Shown in pieces: positions 11,580 to 21,870 of a stretch of 64,000 bases of DNA. Position 1 is the first letter of the stretch. Every line of letters begins with the position of its first letter. The position numbers and the translations under genes are program-made. The notes under the pieces were generated by a model. It was not told the origin of the DNA, ran no database searches, and saw only the letters and a program-made list of their open reading frames with translations. Source of the DNA: Hymenopus coronatus (taxonomy: Eukaryota > Arthropoda > Insecta > Mantodea > Hymenopodidae); assembly GCA_030762935.1 (NCBI GenBank), contig CM060888.1, forward strand, positions 119,795,468 to 119,859,467. Direction: 5' to 3'.

Positions 11580-12435
11580 AATTCACATAACTTTCTCTAG
11601 CTGTTCCACAAAGAAAATGTTCTTACAAAAGATTGTTCGCTTATCTACGTTATGCTAATCTAGATAAATATTGGCAGAATCGGTCTTATTACCTGCTTCC
11701 TTGTAAGTAGAAGGGAAATAAGGGAGTACATTAAGCTAAAGCAACAGAAAAATCTTTTAAAAGCTGGACGCTATTGAAACAATTGACGTTCGCTTCCCTC
11801 TGCATGCTCCCGTTTGAGAAAAGTTGATTAGTTTAAAATTGAAACTAATAACAACGAATATCTCGAAAACTGTCAACTCTACGAGAAAAACGTATATGAC
11901 ATAAAGTATGTGTATTAACTAGATCTACATTTTTTGTGTGGTAAGTTTTTGTTTATCACGTCCGGTTTAACCGTTATGCAAAATTCTGCAAAACTTAACC
12001 AGAATAAAGAGCTCTTTAGAGGCGATTCCCAGAAAATTCAGAATACACATTTTATTTGTGATGAGAATATCTTTAATATATGGCATTTTAATCAAAATCG
12101 TTAGTCATTTTTGAGAAAATCAAATTGTTCTAAAAATGCTTCATTAAAGGGGTGGGGGGACTTTCTTGAACACCTTCGTGTCACATCCTTGGAAGATACT
12201 GAACTTAAATACCAAGTTTGATATTTAATCGACGTTTCGTTTTTGAGCTATTCTGTGCACAGAAGCTCACATAGACACACACAGACATTTTTCTAAACAT
12301 GCCTTTTTCGGACTCAAGGGACCTCTAAGCATATATTTACGGTGAAATATCGGTATCGAATTTTGGGTGGAATGCAGTATCTTCTCTATCCACTATGTAA
12401 ATTGTACATTCAGGCTAGAGAAAGTAATAAATAAG
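11580..12435 (-). repeat. Family A repeat, near full-length copy
   Basis: Runs from ATTCACATAACTTTCTCT to TCTATCCACTATGTAAATTG and GAGAAAGTAA, abutting the LINE fragment tail at 11575. Confidence 0.8.
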
Positions 12436-12465
12436 TAGGTAGAGAAAGTTACGTGAACGTAACCA

Positions 12466-14205
12466 TTTTTTACTTTCTCTATACTCACTATGTATATAGT
12501 GAATAGAGAATGTATTGCACTCCACCAAAAAATTCGATACCGAGAAATCACCGGAAATACATGTTTTAGGGTCCCCTGTATCCAAAAAAAGTATTTTCAG
12601 AAAAAGGTCCGTGTGTGTGTGTCCGTATGTCTGTGAACACGATAACTCAAAAACGAATAGTCGGTAAAATACCAAACTTTGTATTTAAGTTTAGTATCTT
12701 CCAGGGATACGACACGAAGATTTTGAGAAAAATCCCCCCACCCGAAACTACCCTTTACATGGAACTTTTTTCGAAAATTTCTATTTTCTCAAAAATGGCT
12801 CTAACGATTTTGATTAAAATTTCGTATATTAAAGTTATTTACCTGACAAATAAAATGTATATTTTGAATTTTCTGGGAATAGCCTCTGAAGACTACTTTA
12901 TTCTGGATGAATTTTTCATAATTACTAAACCGTAAGAGATGGACAAAAACTTAACACACAAAAAATGTAGAGCACATTAAAACACACAATTTATGTTATA
13001 TACATTTTTTTCGTGCAGTTGGTCGTTTTTGAGATATTCCTTTTTCTTTGTTTCAGCTTTGAAAAACATACTTTTCTCATACAGGAATTTGTCAACTCCT
13101 GTCCATACAAACAAAGGAACATCAGTCACATAGCAACCAGCTTTTGGCTTTCACTTTAACCTATGGTACTCCCTTATTTCGGTTCTACTTACAATAAAGC
13201 AAGAAATAAGACTATTTCTGCTAATTTTTTCTGATGAGCATACAGTAAATAGAAGTATAAGCTTTTTAAGAATAATTTGTTGTAGGGATAAAGAGAAAGT
13301 CGTGTGAATGGTACACATAAGATTTTTTACTTTCTCTATAGGAACTATGTACATAGTGTATAGAGAATGTATTGCACTCCACCAAAAAATTCGATACCGA
13401 GATTTCACCGGAAATGTGTGTTTTAGGGTCTCCTTTAACTAAAAAAAGCATTTTCGGAAAAAGGTCCGTGTGTGTGTGTGTCCGTGTGTCTGTGAACACG
13501 ATAACTCAAAAACGAAAAATAGGTAAAATACGAAACTTGGTATTTAAGTTTAGTATCTTCCAGGGATGCGACACGAAGATTTTGAGAAAAATCCCCCCAC
13601 CCCAAACTACCCTTTACATGGAACTTTTTTCGAAAATTTCGATTTTCTCAAAAATGGCTCTAACGATTTTGATTAAAATTTCGTATATTAAAGATATTTA
13701 CCTGACAAATAAAATGCAAATCTTGAATTTTCTGGGAATAGCCTCTGAAGAGCAGTTTATTCTGGATGAATTTTACTGAATTTTGAATAACTGCTAAACC
13801 GTAAGAGATGGACAAAAACTTACTACACAAAAGATGTAGAGCACGTCAAAACACACAATTTATGTTATATAATTTTTTTTTCGTGGAGTTCGTCGTTTTT
13901 GTGACATTCCTTATTTTTGGTATCTGCTATGAAAAACATACATTTCTCATACAGGAATTTGTCAACTGCTGTCCATACAAACAAAGGAACTTCAGTGACA
14001 TAGCAACCAGCTTTTGATTATCACTTTAACCTATGGTACTCCCTTATTTCACTTCTACTTACAAGGAAGCAAGTAATATGGCTATTTCTGCTAATGTTTT
14101 ACCGATTAGCATGAAGTTAATAGAAGTATAAGCTTTTTAAGAATAATTTGTTGCAGAGATATAGAGAAAGTCATGTGAATGGTACACATCAGATTTTTTC
14201 TCTAG
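12466..14205 (+). repeat. Family A repeat: tandem dimer of ~857-bp units
   Basis: Two direct copies. The same word TACTTTCTCT begins at 12471 and 13328, a period of 857 bp. The copies look about 95% identical by eye. The junction carries the palindrome and the second copy ends truncated at ~14205. Each copy has a ~100-135-codon open frame (12615-12935 and 13372-13779) with the same peptide words (TQKRK, GKI, KFSIFQG, ILIKISYIK, FLGIASE). Confidence 0.88.
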
Positions 14206-14271
14206 TACTTAACCGGCCGTAACCACAAATGGTGTGATTGACTATCATTCTGACCCAAATTATCAAAATTA

Positions 14272-14318
14272 TATTATTATTATTATTATTACTATTATTA
14301 ATATTATTATTACTATTG
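14272..14318. repeat. (ATT)n-type microsatellite, imperfect
   Basis: ATT/ATTACT units immediately after the family A tandem dimer. Confidence 0.9.
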
Positions 14319-14689
14319 TCATACAGAAGTTAAGTCCACGAAAGCAGATTTAACGCTAGTAAGCAGTAATTGAATTCCCAAATTGTTAATCCAACATTCT
14401 GATTCACATTATTAACAATGGTTTCAAGTTTGTAACTTATAAGCATGATTGCAAATGAATCTTCCTTAACTCGCAGCCATAGCACGCATTCCCCTCTCTG
14501 TTAACACGCATTTAAATTCTGCGGATGATCAGAAATCGGGTCAACAATACTTGACTGAGGTAGTCTTGTGCAACCTTCCGTTTGGGGCTGTCTTCCCCAC
14601 ATAGCAAACAGGTTCCTTAATGTGGTAAATTGAAATGTTTCATGTACTGCTTCCCATGACTCGAAATTTCGATTTGTCAATTACAATGT
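14319..14689. other. No gene recognised
   Basis: Unique-looking presumed intron sequence between family A copies. Confidence 0.5.
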
Positions 14690-14975
14690 AACTCATCTAT
14701 AGTGGTTCAATTAGTGGCTTCTCTTACGATTTTCCAGTTACGCAAAAGGCATTCAGAATGAAGAGGATTTCACAGAAATTTCCTATTCCTAGAAAAGTCA
14801 AGTTTGGTGTGTAACGGACTTTTCGTTTTTGAGCTACGATGCGCCCCCCCCCACACACACACGCACACACATGTTTTCTAAAAATTCTCATTTTGTTCAG
14901 GATTCTGTGGAATTTTGGGGTGGAATGCATTATCTTTTCTATCTACTATGAGCATACGTGCTAGAGAAAGTAAAA
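14690..14975 (-). repeat. Family A repeat, partial copy
   Basis: Contains CTTACGATTTTCCAGTTACG, ACGGACTTTTCGTTTTTGAG and a GAGAAAGTAAAAG end; internal parts are deleted. Confidence 0.65.
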
Positions 14976-15014
14976 GTTATTCCTTTACCTTTTTTATGCT
15001 AATCGAAATAAAAA

Positions 15015-16020
15015 AAAATTAAAAAAAATCTGATGTGTTCCATTTACATGACTTTCACGTTGGTCCCATGTCGTAGATTTAAGGCACGATAGAGAGGTCT
15101 CTGAGCAAAATTAAGTGGTCTTTCACGTCCAGTGTAGGATGGGAAGCTGAGAACCACTACAGTTATAGAGCATCCATAAATAACACTACTTTTTTTTTCT
15201 CTATATCTTTGTAACAAATTATTGTTAATAAGTTTATTCTTTTATTTATCTCATGCTAATCGAGAAAAATTAGCGGAACTTGTCTTATTTCTTGCTTTAT
15301 TGTAAGTAAAAGCGAAATAAAGGAGTACCATAGGTTAAAGTGAAAGCCAAAAGCTGGTTGCTATGTGACTGAAGTTCGTTTGTTTGTACGGACATGAGTT
15401 CGGCAAATTCCTGTATGAGAAAAAGTGTTTTCCAAAGCTGAAACCAAAAACAAGGAATATCTCAAAAACGAACAACTCCACGAAAAAAAATGTATGTAAC
15501 AAATTGTGTGTTTTAACGTGCTCTACATTTTTTGTGTGTTAAGTTTTTGTCCATCTCTTACGGTTTAGTATTTAAGCAAAATTCATCCAGAATAAAGTAG
15601 TCTTCAGAAGCTATTCCCAGAAAATTAAAGATATACATTTTATTTTTCAGGTAAATAGCTTTAATATGCGATATTTTAATCAAAATTGTTAGAGCCATTT
15701 TTTAGAAAATAAAAATTTTCGAAAAAAGTTCCATGTAAAGGGTAGTTGGCAGTGGTGGGATTTTCTTGAAAATCTTCGTGTCGCATCCTTGGAAGATACC
15801 AAACCTAAATTCCAAGTTTGGTTTTTAACGGACTTTTCGTTTTTGAGCTATGCTGCCCATAGACACACACACACACACACACGGACATTTTTCTAAAAAT
15901 GTTTTTTTTGGATTCAGGTCTCAAAACAGGCATTTCCGGTGAAATTCCGGTATCGAATTTTTGGGTGCATTACAATACCTTCTCTATACACTATGTACAT
16001 AGCACGTATAGAGAAAGTAA
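15015..16020 (-). repeat. Family A repeat, full-length copy interrupted by a SINE fragment
   Basis: The tail (AATCTGATGTGTTCCATTTA) is split after CATGACTTT at ~15057 by a SINE fragment and resumes with TCTCTATATCTTTGTAAC at ~15200. It runs to the palindromic head (ACACTATGTACATAGC, AGAGAAAGTAAAAA). Confidence 0.85.
15058..15192 (+). mobile_element. SINE S2 fragment nested in a family A copy
   Basis: CGTTGGTCCCATGTCGTAGA through AGAGCATCCATAAATAACAC, lacking the tRNA head. It interrupts the family A copy at 15015-16020 with an ACTTT-like flank on both sides. Confidence 0.75.
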
Positions 16021-16084
16021 AAATAACAAAAAAAGACCTTATTGCTTACTTCCTTGTATGTAGTGAAATAAGGCAATATACCAA

Positions 16085-16580
16085 GCGAGATGGTTTAAGC
16101 GGTAACTGTGACCCACATTCGATAGGGAGGAGGAGGAGTTCCGGGTTCAAATCCTGTGGGTCGACTTTTTTTTATCACGGTTTCCCTCGGTCACCAATTT
16201 AAATACTGGACTGGCTATTTAATACTGTGAACTAAATGCCACTTTCAATATAAGAAAAGCAAAAGTAAAACTGAAAATAGACGGTAATAATGACTGCCCT
16301 GCCATGTGTCCATAGTTAAAGCAGCTAGATTGAACTGCATTCTCAAGACACTGCTTACCACAGAGTAAAGTAGTATGGGATGTGGTCTTGAGGGTTGGCT
16401 AAACTCCGCCATCTGACTTCGGATGCTAGACTAAAACTCCCGATGTCTGGCCGTAAGCTGCCATCTGACGATGGGTGGTGAAAGTAGTTACACTGTAGCA
16501 CCCAATCGCCAACTGATTGGTATGAAGCTAAAGTCTATAGTATGGCGATGAGTCCTGCAAGGCCACCGTGAACAAGGAAT
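16085..16580 (+). mobile_element. tRNA-like head with unclassified SINE-like body
   Basis: CGAGATGGTTTAAGCGGTAA and CCGGGTTCAAATCCTGTGGG give A- and B-box-like sequences. The following ~400 bp, with repeated GCCATCTGAC words (16409, 16452) and short CCGATGT/ATGGGTGG pieces, may be the body. Boundaries uncertain. Confidence 0.4.
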
Positions 16581-16599
16581 CCTACTTAACAGATCCGAC

Positions 16600-16810
16600 G
16601 CAATATGACCAAGAAGTTAAAACGACGTAAAATAAAAATAGATTTTAAAAAATCTATTAATAGCTGGTCGCTACCTATGATTGAATTTCAGTTTTCTTTG
16701 CATGACCAGAAAAAAAAAAGAAAGAAAACGAATGACGATTTCATTCGAGAAAATTACAAGTATTGGACAATTTTAATAACAAGCAAAGAATATCTCGGAA
16801 ATGGTTAACT

Positions 16811-16853
<43 letters not shown>

Positions 16854-17475
16854 CATACATTCACACCTACCAGAGAATAATAATAGTCCTAGACGTGACC
16901 AACACATACATACACGCAGTACGTTGCAATTGGCAGAAATCGTTTTCCACAGATTCAAGGGAAATAAGGTACTAGAATAAAGTGATCGTCAAATCTTTCA
17001 ATAATTGTTTGCTATGCGACGACCTTGAAATTCTGTTCTATTTGCGTGACCAGGATGATAAAGAAAAACGAGTGACTTCCCATTTGAGAAAATAAATTGG
17101 AAATTTCAATACAGTAACAATGAGTAAATCAGAAGATTAACACAGTAAAAAAAGGTATGACAAAGTATACCTATGTTTTAACGAGATCTACATTCTTTTG
17201 TGAATAAGATTTTGTGTATCTTACGGTTTACCACCAAAGTCATCCAGAATGAAGATGGCTTCAGAGGCTATTCCCAGAAAAGTCAAGATAGGCATTCCAT
17301 TTGTGATGAAAATATCTCGAACTTGAGGCATTTGAATCAAAATCGTTAAGAGAAATTTTTGAGAAATCCAAAATTTTCAAAATCTGTTCCGGAGTTTGGG
17401 GTGGGTGGAATTTCTTGGAAATCTTTGTGTCACATACTTGAAAGATGCTGAAGTTTGGTATTTAGCAAACTTTTC
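16600..17475 (-). repeat. Family A repeat fragments (two)
   Basis: 16600-16810 matches the tail part (AGCTGGTCGCTACCTATG, ATATCTCGGAAATGGTTAA) and ends at a CA microsatellite. 16970-17475 repeats the tail part and continues into the body (TTACGGTTTACC, AGAGGCTATTCCCAGAAAAG). It then meets an opposite-strand copy head at ~17476. Confidence 0.65.
16813..16857. repeat. (CA)n microsatellite
   Basis: CA units with two interruptions, at the end of a family A fragment, as at 6892. Confidence 0.95.
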
Positions 17476-19090
17476 TTTTTACTTTCTCTACATGTACTAT
17501 GTATATAGTGTATAGAGAAGGTATTGTATTGCACCCAGAAATTCGATATCAAGGTTTCACCGGAAATACATGTTTTGAGACCCCCTGAATATTTTTTTTT
17601 TAGAAAAATGTCCGCGTGTGTGTGTCTGGGCAGCATAGCTCAAAAACGAAAAGTCCTTTAAATACCAAACTTCATATGTAAGTTCAACATCTTCCAAGAA
17701 TACGACACAAAGATTTTTAAGAAAATCCCCCATCCCCAACTACCCTTTACGTGGAAAAAAAGTTCAATTTTTTTTTATTTTCTCATAAATGGCTAACGAT
17801 TTTGATTAAAACCTCGGTAATTATTTACAAGTTGGGCCGCTCTCTCCGCTGCGACTTATGCCAGTTTTGCACTCTAACGGGACCGGTGTGGTTAGAGGGA
17901 TTATGGGTGGGGAGATGGTTTAAAAAACTAATGTTGTATCCATTGCGCTGTTAGGAGTTGTTGGAAATATCGATAATGAGGTACTATCACGATATAAAAT
18001 TAGAAACATAAATTTATATACACACACTAGCCTAAACGGATTGGAACCTAACCTCGCGCTAAATTTGAAATCCACAGGCTTTGAAATTGTCATCATAAAT
18101 ACAAAGTCAATCAATCGCACTTAGTTTCATTCGATTTTAGAGTGGCCGAAGTTCTGCATAATAAAATTCACTGAACAGCTGTATCTGCGTGAAACATACT
18201 TGTCATACATCAGCACAGCGTCTAGCGACATATGCCGGTGTTGCATTCCACAACACTGTTCGCCTGCCGCTGAAATGAAACTCAGGTTTTAGGCACTTTA
18301 GTGTGTAGTATTATTATATATTTACATTGCAAAAGTACTACAAGACTTCTTTATTTATATTCTACTCCTTCTAAGCAGCATACTTCATAAATATTCACAA
18401 AAAAGGATCGCTACGCGCATGTAATAAATAGCGTCTAACTTAATTACGGAGCTTTTCCGATAAAAAAAATTGGTGAAAACGTAACAACTATAAACCAAAC
18501 TTACAGTCAAACTACAGTTTGTTTAATTTCTAGAGGAGCCCAAGTTCTCTATAATTATCAAAACCTCTTATATTTAAGATATTTATGTGGCAAATAACAT
18601 TTATATTTTGAATTTTCTGGGAATAGATTCTGAAGACATGTTTATTCTGGATGAATTTTGTATAACTGGTAAGTATTAAGAAATAGACAAAAACTTACAA
18701 CAAAAAATGTAGAGCTCGTTAAAACACTCAATTTATGTCATATACAATCTCGTGGAGCTGACTGTTTTTGAGATATTCCTTATTATTACTTTCAGCTTTA
18801 AAATACTTATATGTATCTACTTTTCTCATACGGGAATTTATCAACACCTGTCCATACAAGTAAAGTAACTACAATCACACAGCAACCAGCTTTTAAAAGA
18901 TTTGACTATCGATTTAGCCTATGGTACTCCCTTATTTCCCTCCTACTTACAAGAAAGTAAGTAATAAGACCCTTCCTGCTAATTTTTTCTCGATTTGCAT
19001 TATGGAAATAGAAGAATAAGCTTTATAACAATAATTTATTGCAAGATGTACAGAAAGTCATGTGAATGGACCTCATCAGAATATTTTCTT
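17476..19090 (+). repeat. Family A repeat interrupted by the family B transposon
   Basis: The head (CATGTACTATGTATATAGTG, GTATAGAGAAGGT) and body run to 17815, then resume at 18560 (ATTTAAGATATTTATGTGGC) and end at GTCATGTGAATGGACCTCAT. The two halves join exactly across the family B insertion. Confidence 0.85.
17816..18559. mobile_element. Family B non-autonomous DNA transposon, copy 1 (744 bp), nested in a family A copy
   Basis: The left end is GGTAATTAT..CAAGTTGGGCC and the right end reversed is GATAATTAT..GAACTTGGGCTCC, giving imperfect ~24-bp terminal repeats. An exact 8-bp duplication AAAACCTC flanks it (17808-17815, 18560-18567). The flanks on both sides join into one continuous family A sequence, so the insertion is younger than that repeat. 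No open frame of note. The ends do not fit hAT YARNG; an 8-bp duplication with GG-starting ends would also suit Merlin-type elements, but the class is unassigned. Confidence 0.88.
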
Positions 19091-19180
19091 TTTGATGCAG
19101 GGTACCCCAAAACGTGCTATTCCATTCAAATTTGGTATCGAATTTGTTGGTGGAATGCACGTGGTAGAGAAAGTAAAACA
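19091..19180 (-). repeat. Family A repeat, short head fragment
   Basis: TTTTGATGCAGGGTACCCC, GGTATCGAATTTGTTGGTGG and AGAGAAAGTAAAA match the reversed head of the unit with internal deletion. Confidence 0.6.
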
Positions 19181-19557
19181 GTACTTATATTCACTGAGAA
19201 TACATGTTAAATAGTGTACAGAATAAAAAAATTACAAAGGTAAAAAATAACACCATACAATCTCAATCCGTTTTACAGGGTAGGGATTTTCAGTTTCGCC
19301 TTTAAAATATTCCGTAGCCAAAAGCAATTTTAAAGACAATTTACTATCAATCCTCTACTCTTTAGTATGTAGCAGAGAAGTATGAGATATAAAGTAAATA
19401 ATCAAAAGGGGGAAAACTGTATTGCCTTTCCTACATGCCTATAATTTAATCTTACATAAAACATCTTATAGCACTTATCACTTCATATTTAACCCAAATG
19501 GAAAAAATTGTTTAAAGTTGAAAAAAGCAAAATGCTACTGAACAACGTAAAACATAC

Positions 19558-19671
19558 CTTAGGGATCGTATTCCAATGGGGTTCCGGAGCTGCTCCTCCG
19601 AGGGTTGTAAGTCCTCTTTCAATCACGTACGTAGCCGCTCGTAGGTTTGTTCGAACGATTGACAACAGCAT
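19558..19671 (-). CDS. First coding exon of an unidentified gene with a presequence-like N-terminus
   Basis: The minus strand reads ATG then 38 codons up to a donor AAG|GTATGT in phase 0. The N-terminus MLLSIVRTNLRAATYVIERG has Arg residues, hydrophobic and small residues and no acid for the first 17 positions, the composition expected of a mitochondrial targeting helix. The rest of the exon ends PEPHWNTIPK. Base composition is clearly less AT-rich than the surroundings, as is the 5' flank. I do not recognise the protein. It joins in phase with the minus-strand exon at 6485-6375, but other exons could lie between. The start is chosen as the only Met in the frame near the GC-richer leader. Confidence 0.6.
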
Positions 19672-19990
19672 TATTACCTGCTAAGGTTATCTCCTCGGCA
19701 GACAGAGACGTAGCAATTATAGTTCTTACAGGCACCAACCCCTAGCAGCCACAGCGAGTGACGCTGTCCTTCTTTGTTTTCTGACCACTAAGCACTTTCA
19801 CTCTCCCTCTTCTCCAACAACAAACATCTGTTTATACACTGGAACTGCCCTGCGTCAGGCACAACAAGTGGTCATACAAGCAGCAAGCAACCACTGGGAC
19901 GCCAACCCAGCTCATTGGCTCCAGTCGCTATACGCATGCGCAATAGGCTTCGAAGTGGGATAGTGGTTTACAAACCCATCAATTCCATTC
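19672..19990 (-). promoter_or_regulatory. Probable 5' leader and promoter of the unidentified gene
   Basis: This 320-bp segment upstream of the ATG at 19671 is visibly richer in G and C than the surrounding repeats and carries no recognised repeat. Its position next to a coding first exon suggests leader plus core promoter. No TATA box was identified. Confidence 0.35.
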
Positions 19991-20370
19991 CGATTTTGTT
20001 GAATGTTCTAATCAAAGAATTATCTTTTTACAAATATGTTTTACAGCAATCCCTTGGGTAAACGAGGGGGTGCAGATATAAAAAGTATTATTTTATTGGA
20101 CTCAGAAACTATTCATTGCCTTTACATACATATATATATATTCTTGCATTATTTCTATGATTAAATTTTACTTTTTCTTGCTGGTTGCAGGTTTATTTAC
20201 ATTTGCAATTGTTTAAAAAGGTAAGAAATTTTAAGGACATTGATGTTGCCTGACACTTGACTTTGAGAATGAATAAAGAAGTGAAAGCCATATTAACGAA
20301 ACACAGTATAAATTACATTTCCATGTAGCTTTTATTCACTTTTTCGAAAAATAAAATGCAATTTTAAAAG

Positions 20371-20408
20371 ACAATAATAATAATAATAATAGTAATAATA
20401 ATAATAAC

Positions 20409-20465
<57 letters not shown>
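20371..20465. repeat. (AAT)n microsatellite
   Basis: About 31 AAT units with two single-base interruptions. Confidence 0.97.
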
Positions 20466-20467
<2 letters not shown>

Positions 20468-20689
20468 GGCTGCACGCCCATGTGCGGCGCCTATACCTTA
20501 CCATTGTTATTGTTGCACGTGCGCGGTCAGCCTTCTTTACATAGCTCGACTTATTGTCGCATTGGTAAATTTAAAACGTGAGCGATTGGTCGTATGAAAC
20601 CAAAGCTCTTCATTGTTACACCTGAGTGTCACATGGCCAAACCTGCGTGTAATGTACACATGCGTAATGCCCCCTGCATGTCTGGTCGC

Positions 20690-20842
20690 CCTCCGTGGTG
20701 CAGTGGTTACCATGCAGTGGTTAGTCATATATTTACGACACGTAAAATAACCTCAATCCTGATAAACAGTTATCTGAGCAAGATTATGCGGTATTTTACG
20801 CCCAATCACAATAGTTACAGAGTGCCCATAAATAAACCTCAA
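20690..20842 (+). mobile_element. SINE S2, internally deleted
   Basis: tRNA-like head CCTCCGTGGTGCAGTGGTTA then directly ATTTACGACACGTAAAATAA and an end ACAGAGTGCCCATAAATAAA; the middle of the element is missing. Confidence 0.7.
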
Positions 20843-21209
20843 TTTCTTTCTTTTCCCCTGTGTCTTGAAATTTCTTACTTAAATAGTACTACGCAATCGG
20901 GAGCTATAAAATCAGCCGCTATGTCTACTTCCTTACCAACTTCAACTTTAAATCCACAACACCAACCTACAACCATCCAAAAACATTCCAGCAACCCAGC
21001 AATCGCGATAGGTGACCCAGGTTTTACCTTACCTGTGCGCTATGGAAATCTATAAACATTTCTGTGGTTAACCCCTAACAAGGGCAGGTACACATCAACA
21101 GTGTCTATGCTCATCACGAGTCTACCACATGACGGGTGGACTCAGCGTTTAGTTTGGATAAAGTGCTTCAAGAGTGGGTTGAATTAGAAGGAGCAGTTGT
21201 TATTATGTT

Positions 21210-21416
21210 GTTTTTTTTATAGTGTTTAACGCCTGCATTTACTACTAAGGAGATGACACTAATAATACATGGAATGAAGATGGAGCCCTGGGGGAATGTG
21301 ATGTCAGCGGAAACCGGAGAAACCCTGTGCCTGCGCCGCTTTGTCCACCATAAATATCGAACCCGAGCCATCTAGGTGAGAGGCGAGTGGTCTGGCCACT
21401 CGGCCACGGCGCGGCC
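21210..21416 (-). mobile_element. tRNA-derived SINE, family S1, near full length
   Basis: Reversed head GCCGTGGCCGAGTGGCCAGA at ~21395-21414, body with GCGGCGCAGGCACAGGG, and end with GTTAAACACTATAAAAAAAA at 21210. Confidence 0.85.
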
Positions 21417-21587
21417 TGTTGTTATCTGTGCACGAGGGTTGAAACGACGAGAGATAAAATTGTACTACAGCACTGAATTAGACTAATATTACAACCAGAA
21501 TTTAAAATACAAATATTTTGTTACACTGGTGTCAGGAGTGGGATAGAATGTCAACATGAAAGAGATAAATAAAATGTAAATGGCCTA

Positions 21588-21870
21588 TTATTTATGAATG
21601 CTCTTTAACTGCTGCGGTTCTCAGCGTCCCATTCTAAATTGGGCGCGAAAGACCGCTTAATTTGGCTCAGAGGCCTCTGTATAAGGCTTTAGGTTCTTTT
21701 ATGTGCCGTAAATCTACGACACGGGACCAACGGCTTTACTTCCCTTCCGAAGGAAGCCATGCTAAGGATTTTTACACCCGAAAAAATCCATCGTCCTCCG
21801 CAGGGTTTGAACTCGCGACCTTGGGTATATGAAGTTAGCATGATACCCATTACACCACGAAGGACGATAT
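21588..21870 (-). mobile_element. tRNA-derived SINE, family S2, full length
   Basis: Reversed head CTTCGTGGTGTAATGGGTAT and GGTCGCGAGTTCAAACCC, body with CTTCCTTCGGAAGGGAAGTA, end AAAGAGCATTCATAAATAAT. Best-preserved tRNA-like head in the window together with 27885-28172. Confidence 0.88.

Noticed and set aside
12615..12935. Authentic host gene
   Set aside because: The same frame recurs within family A copies, so it is repeat-derived; kept only as a low-interest finding.
20371..20465. CRISPR-like or regulatory array
   Set aside because: It is a simple AAT microsatellite; no spacer structure.
21588..21870. Functional tRNA gene at the S2 head
   Set aside because: The tRNA-like head lacks a complete cloverleaf and is fused to a repeated SINE body.
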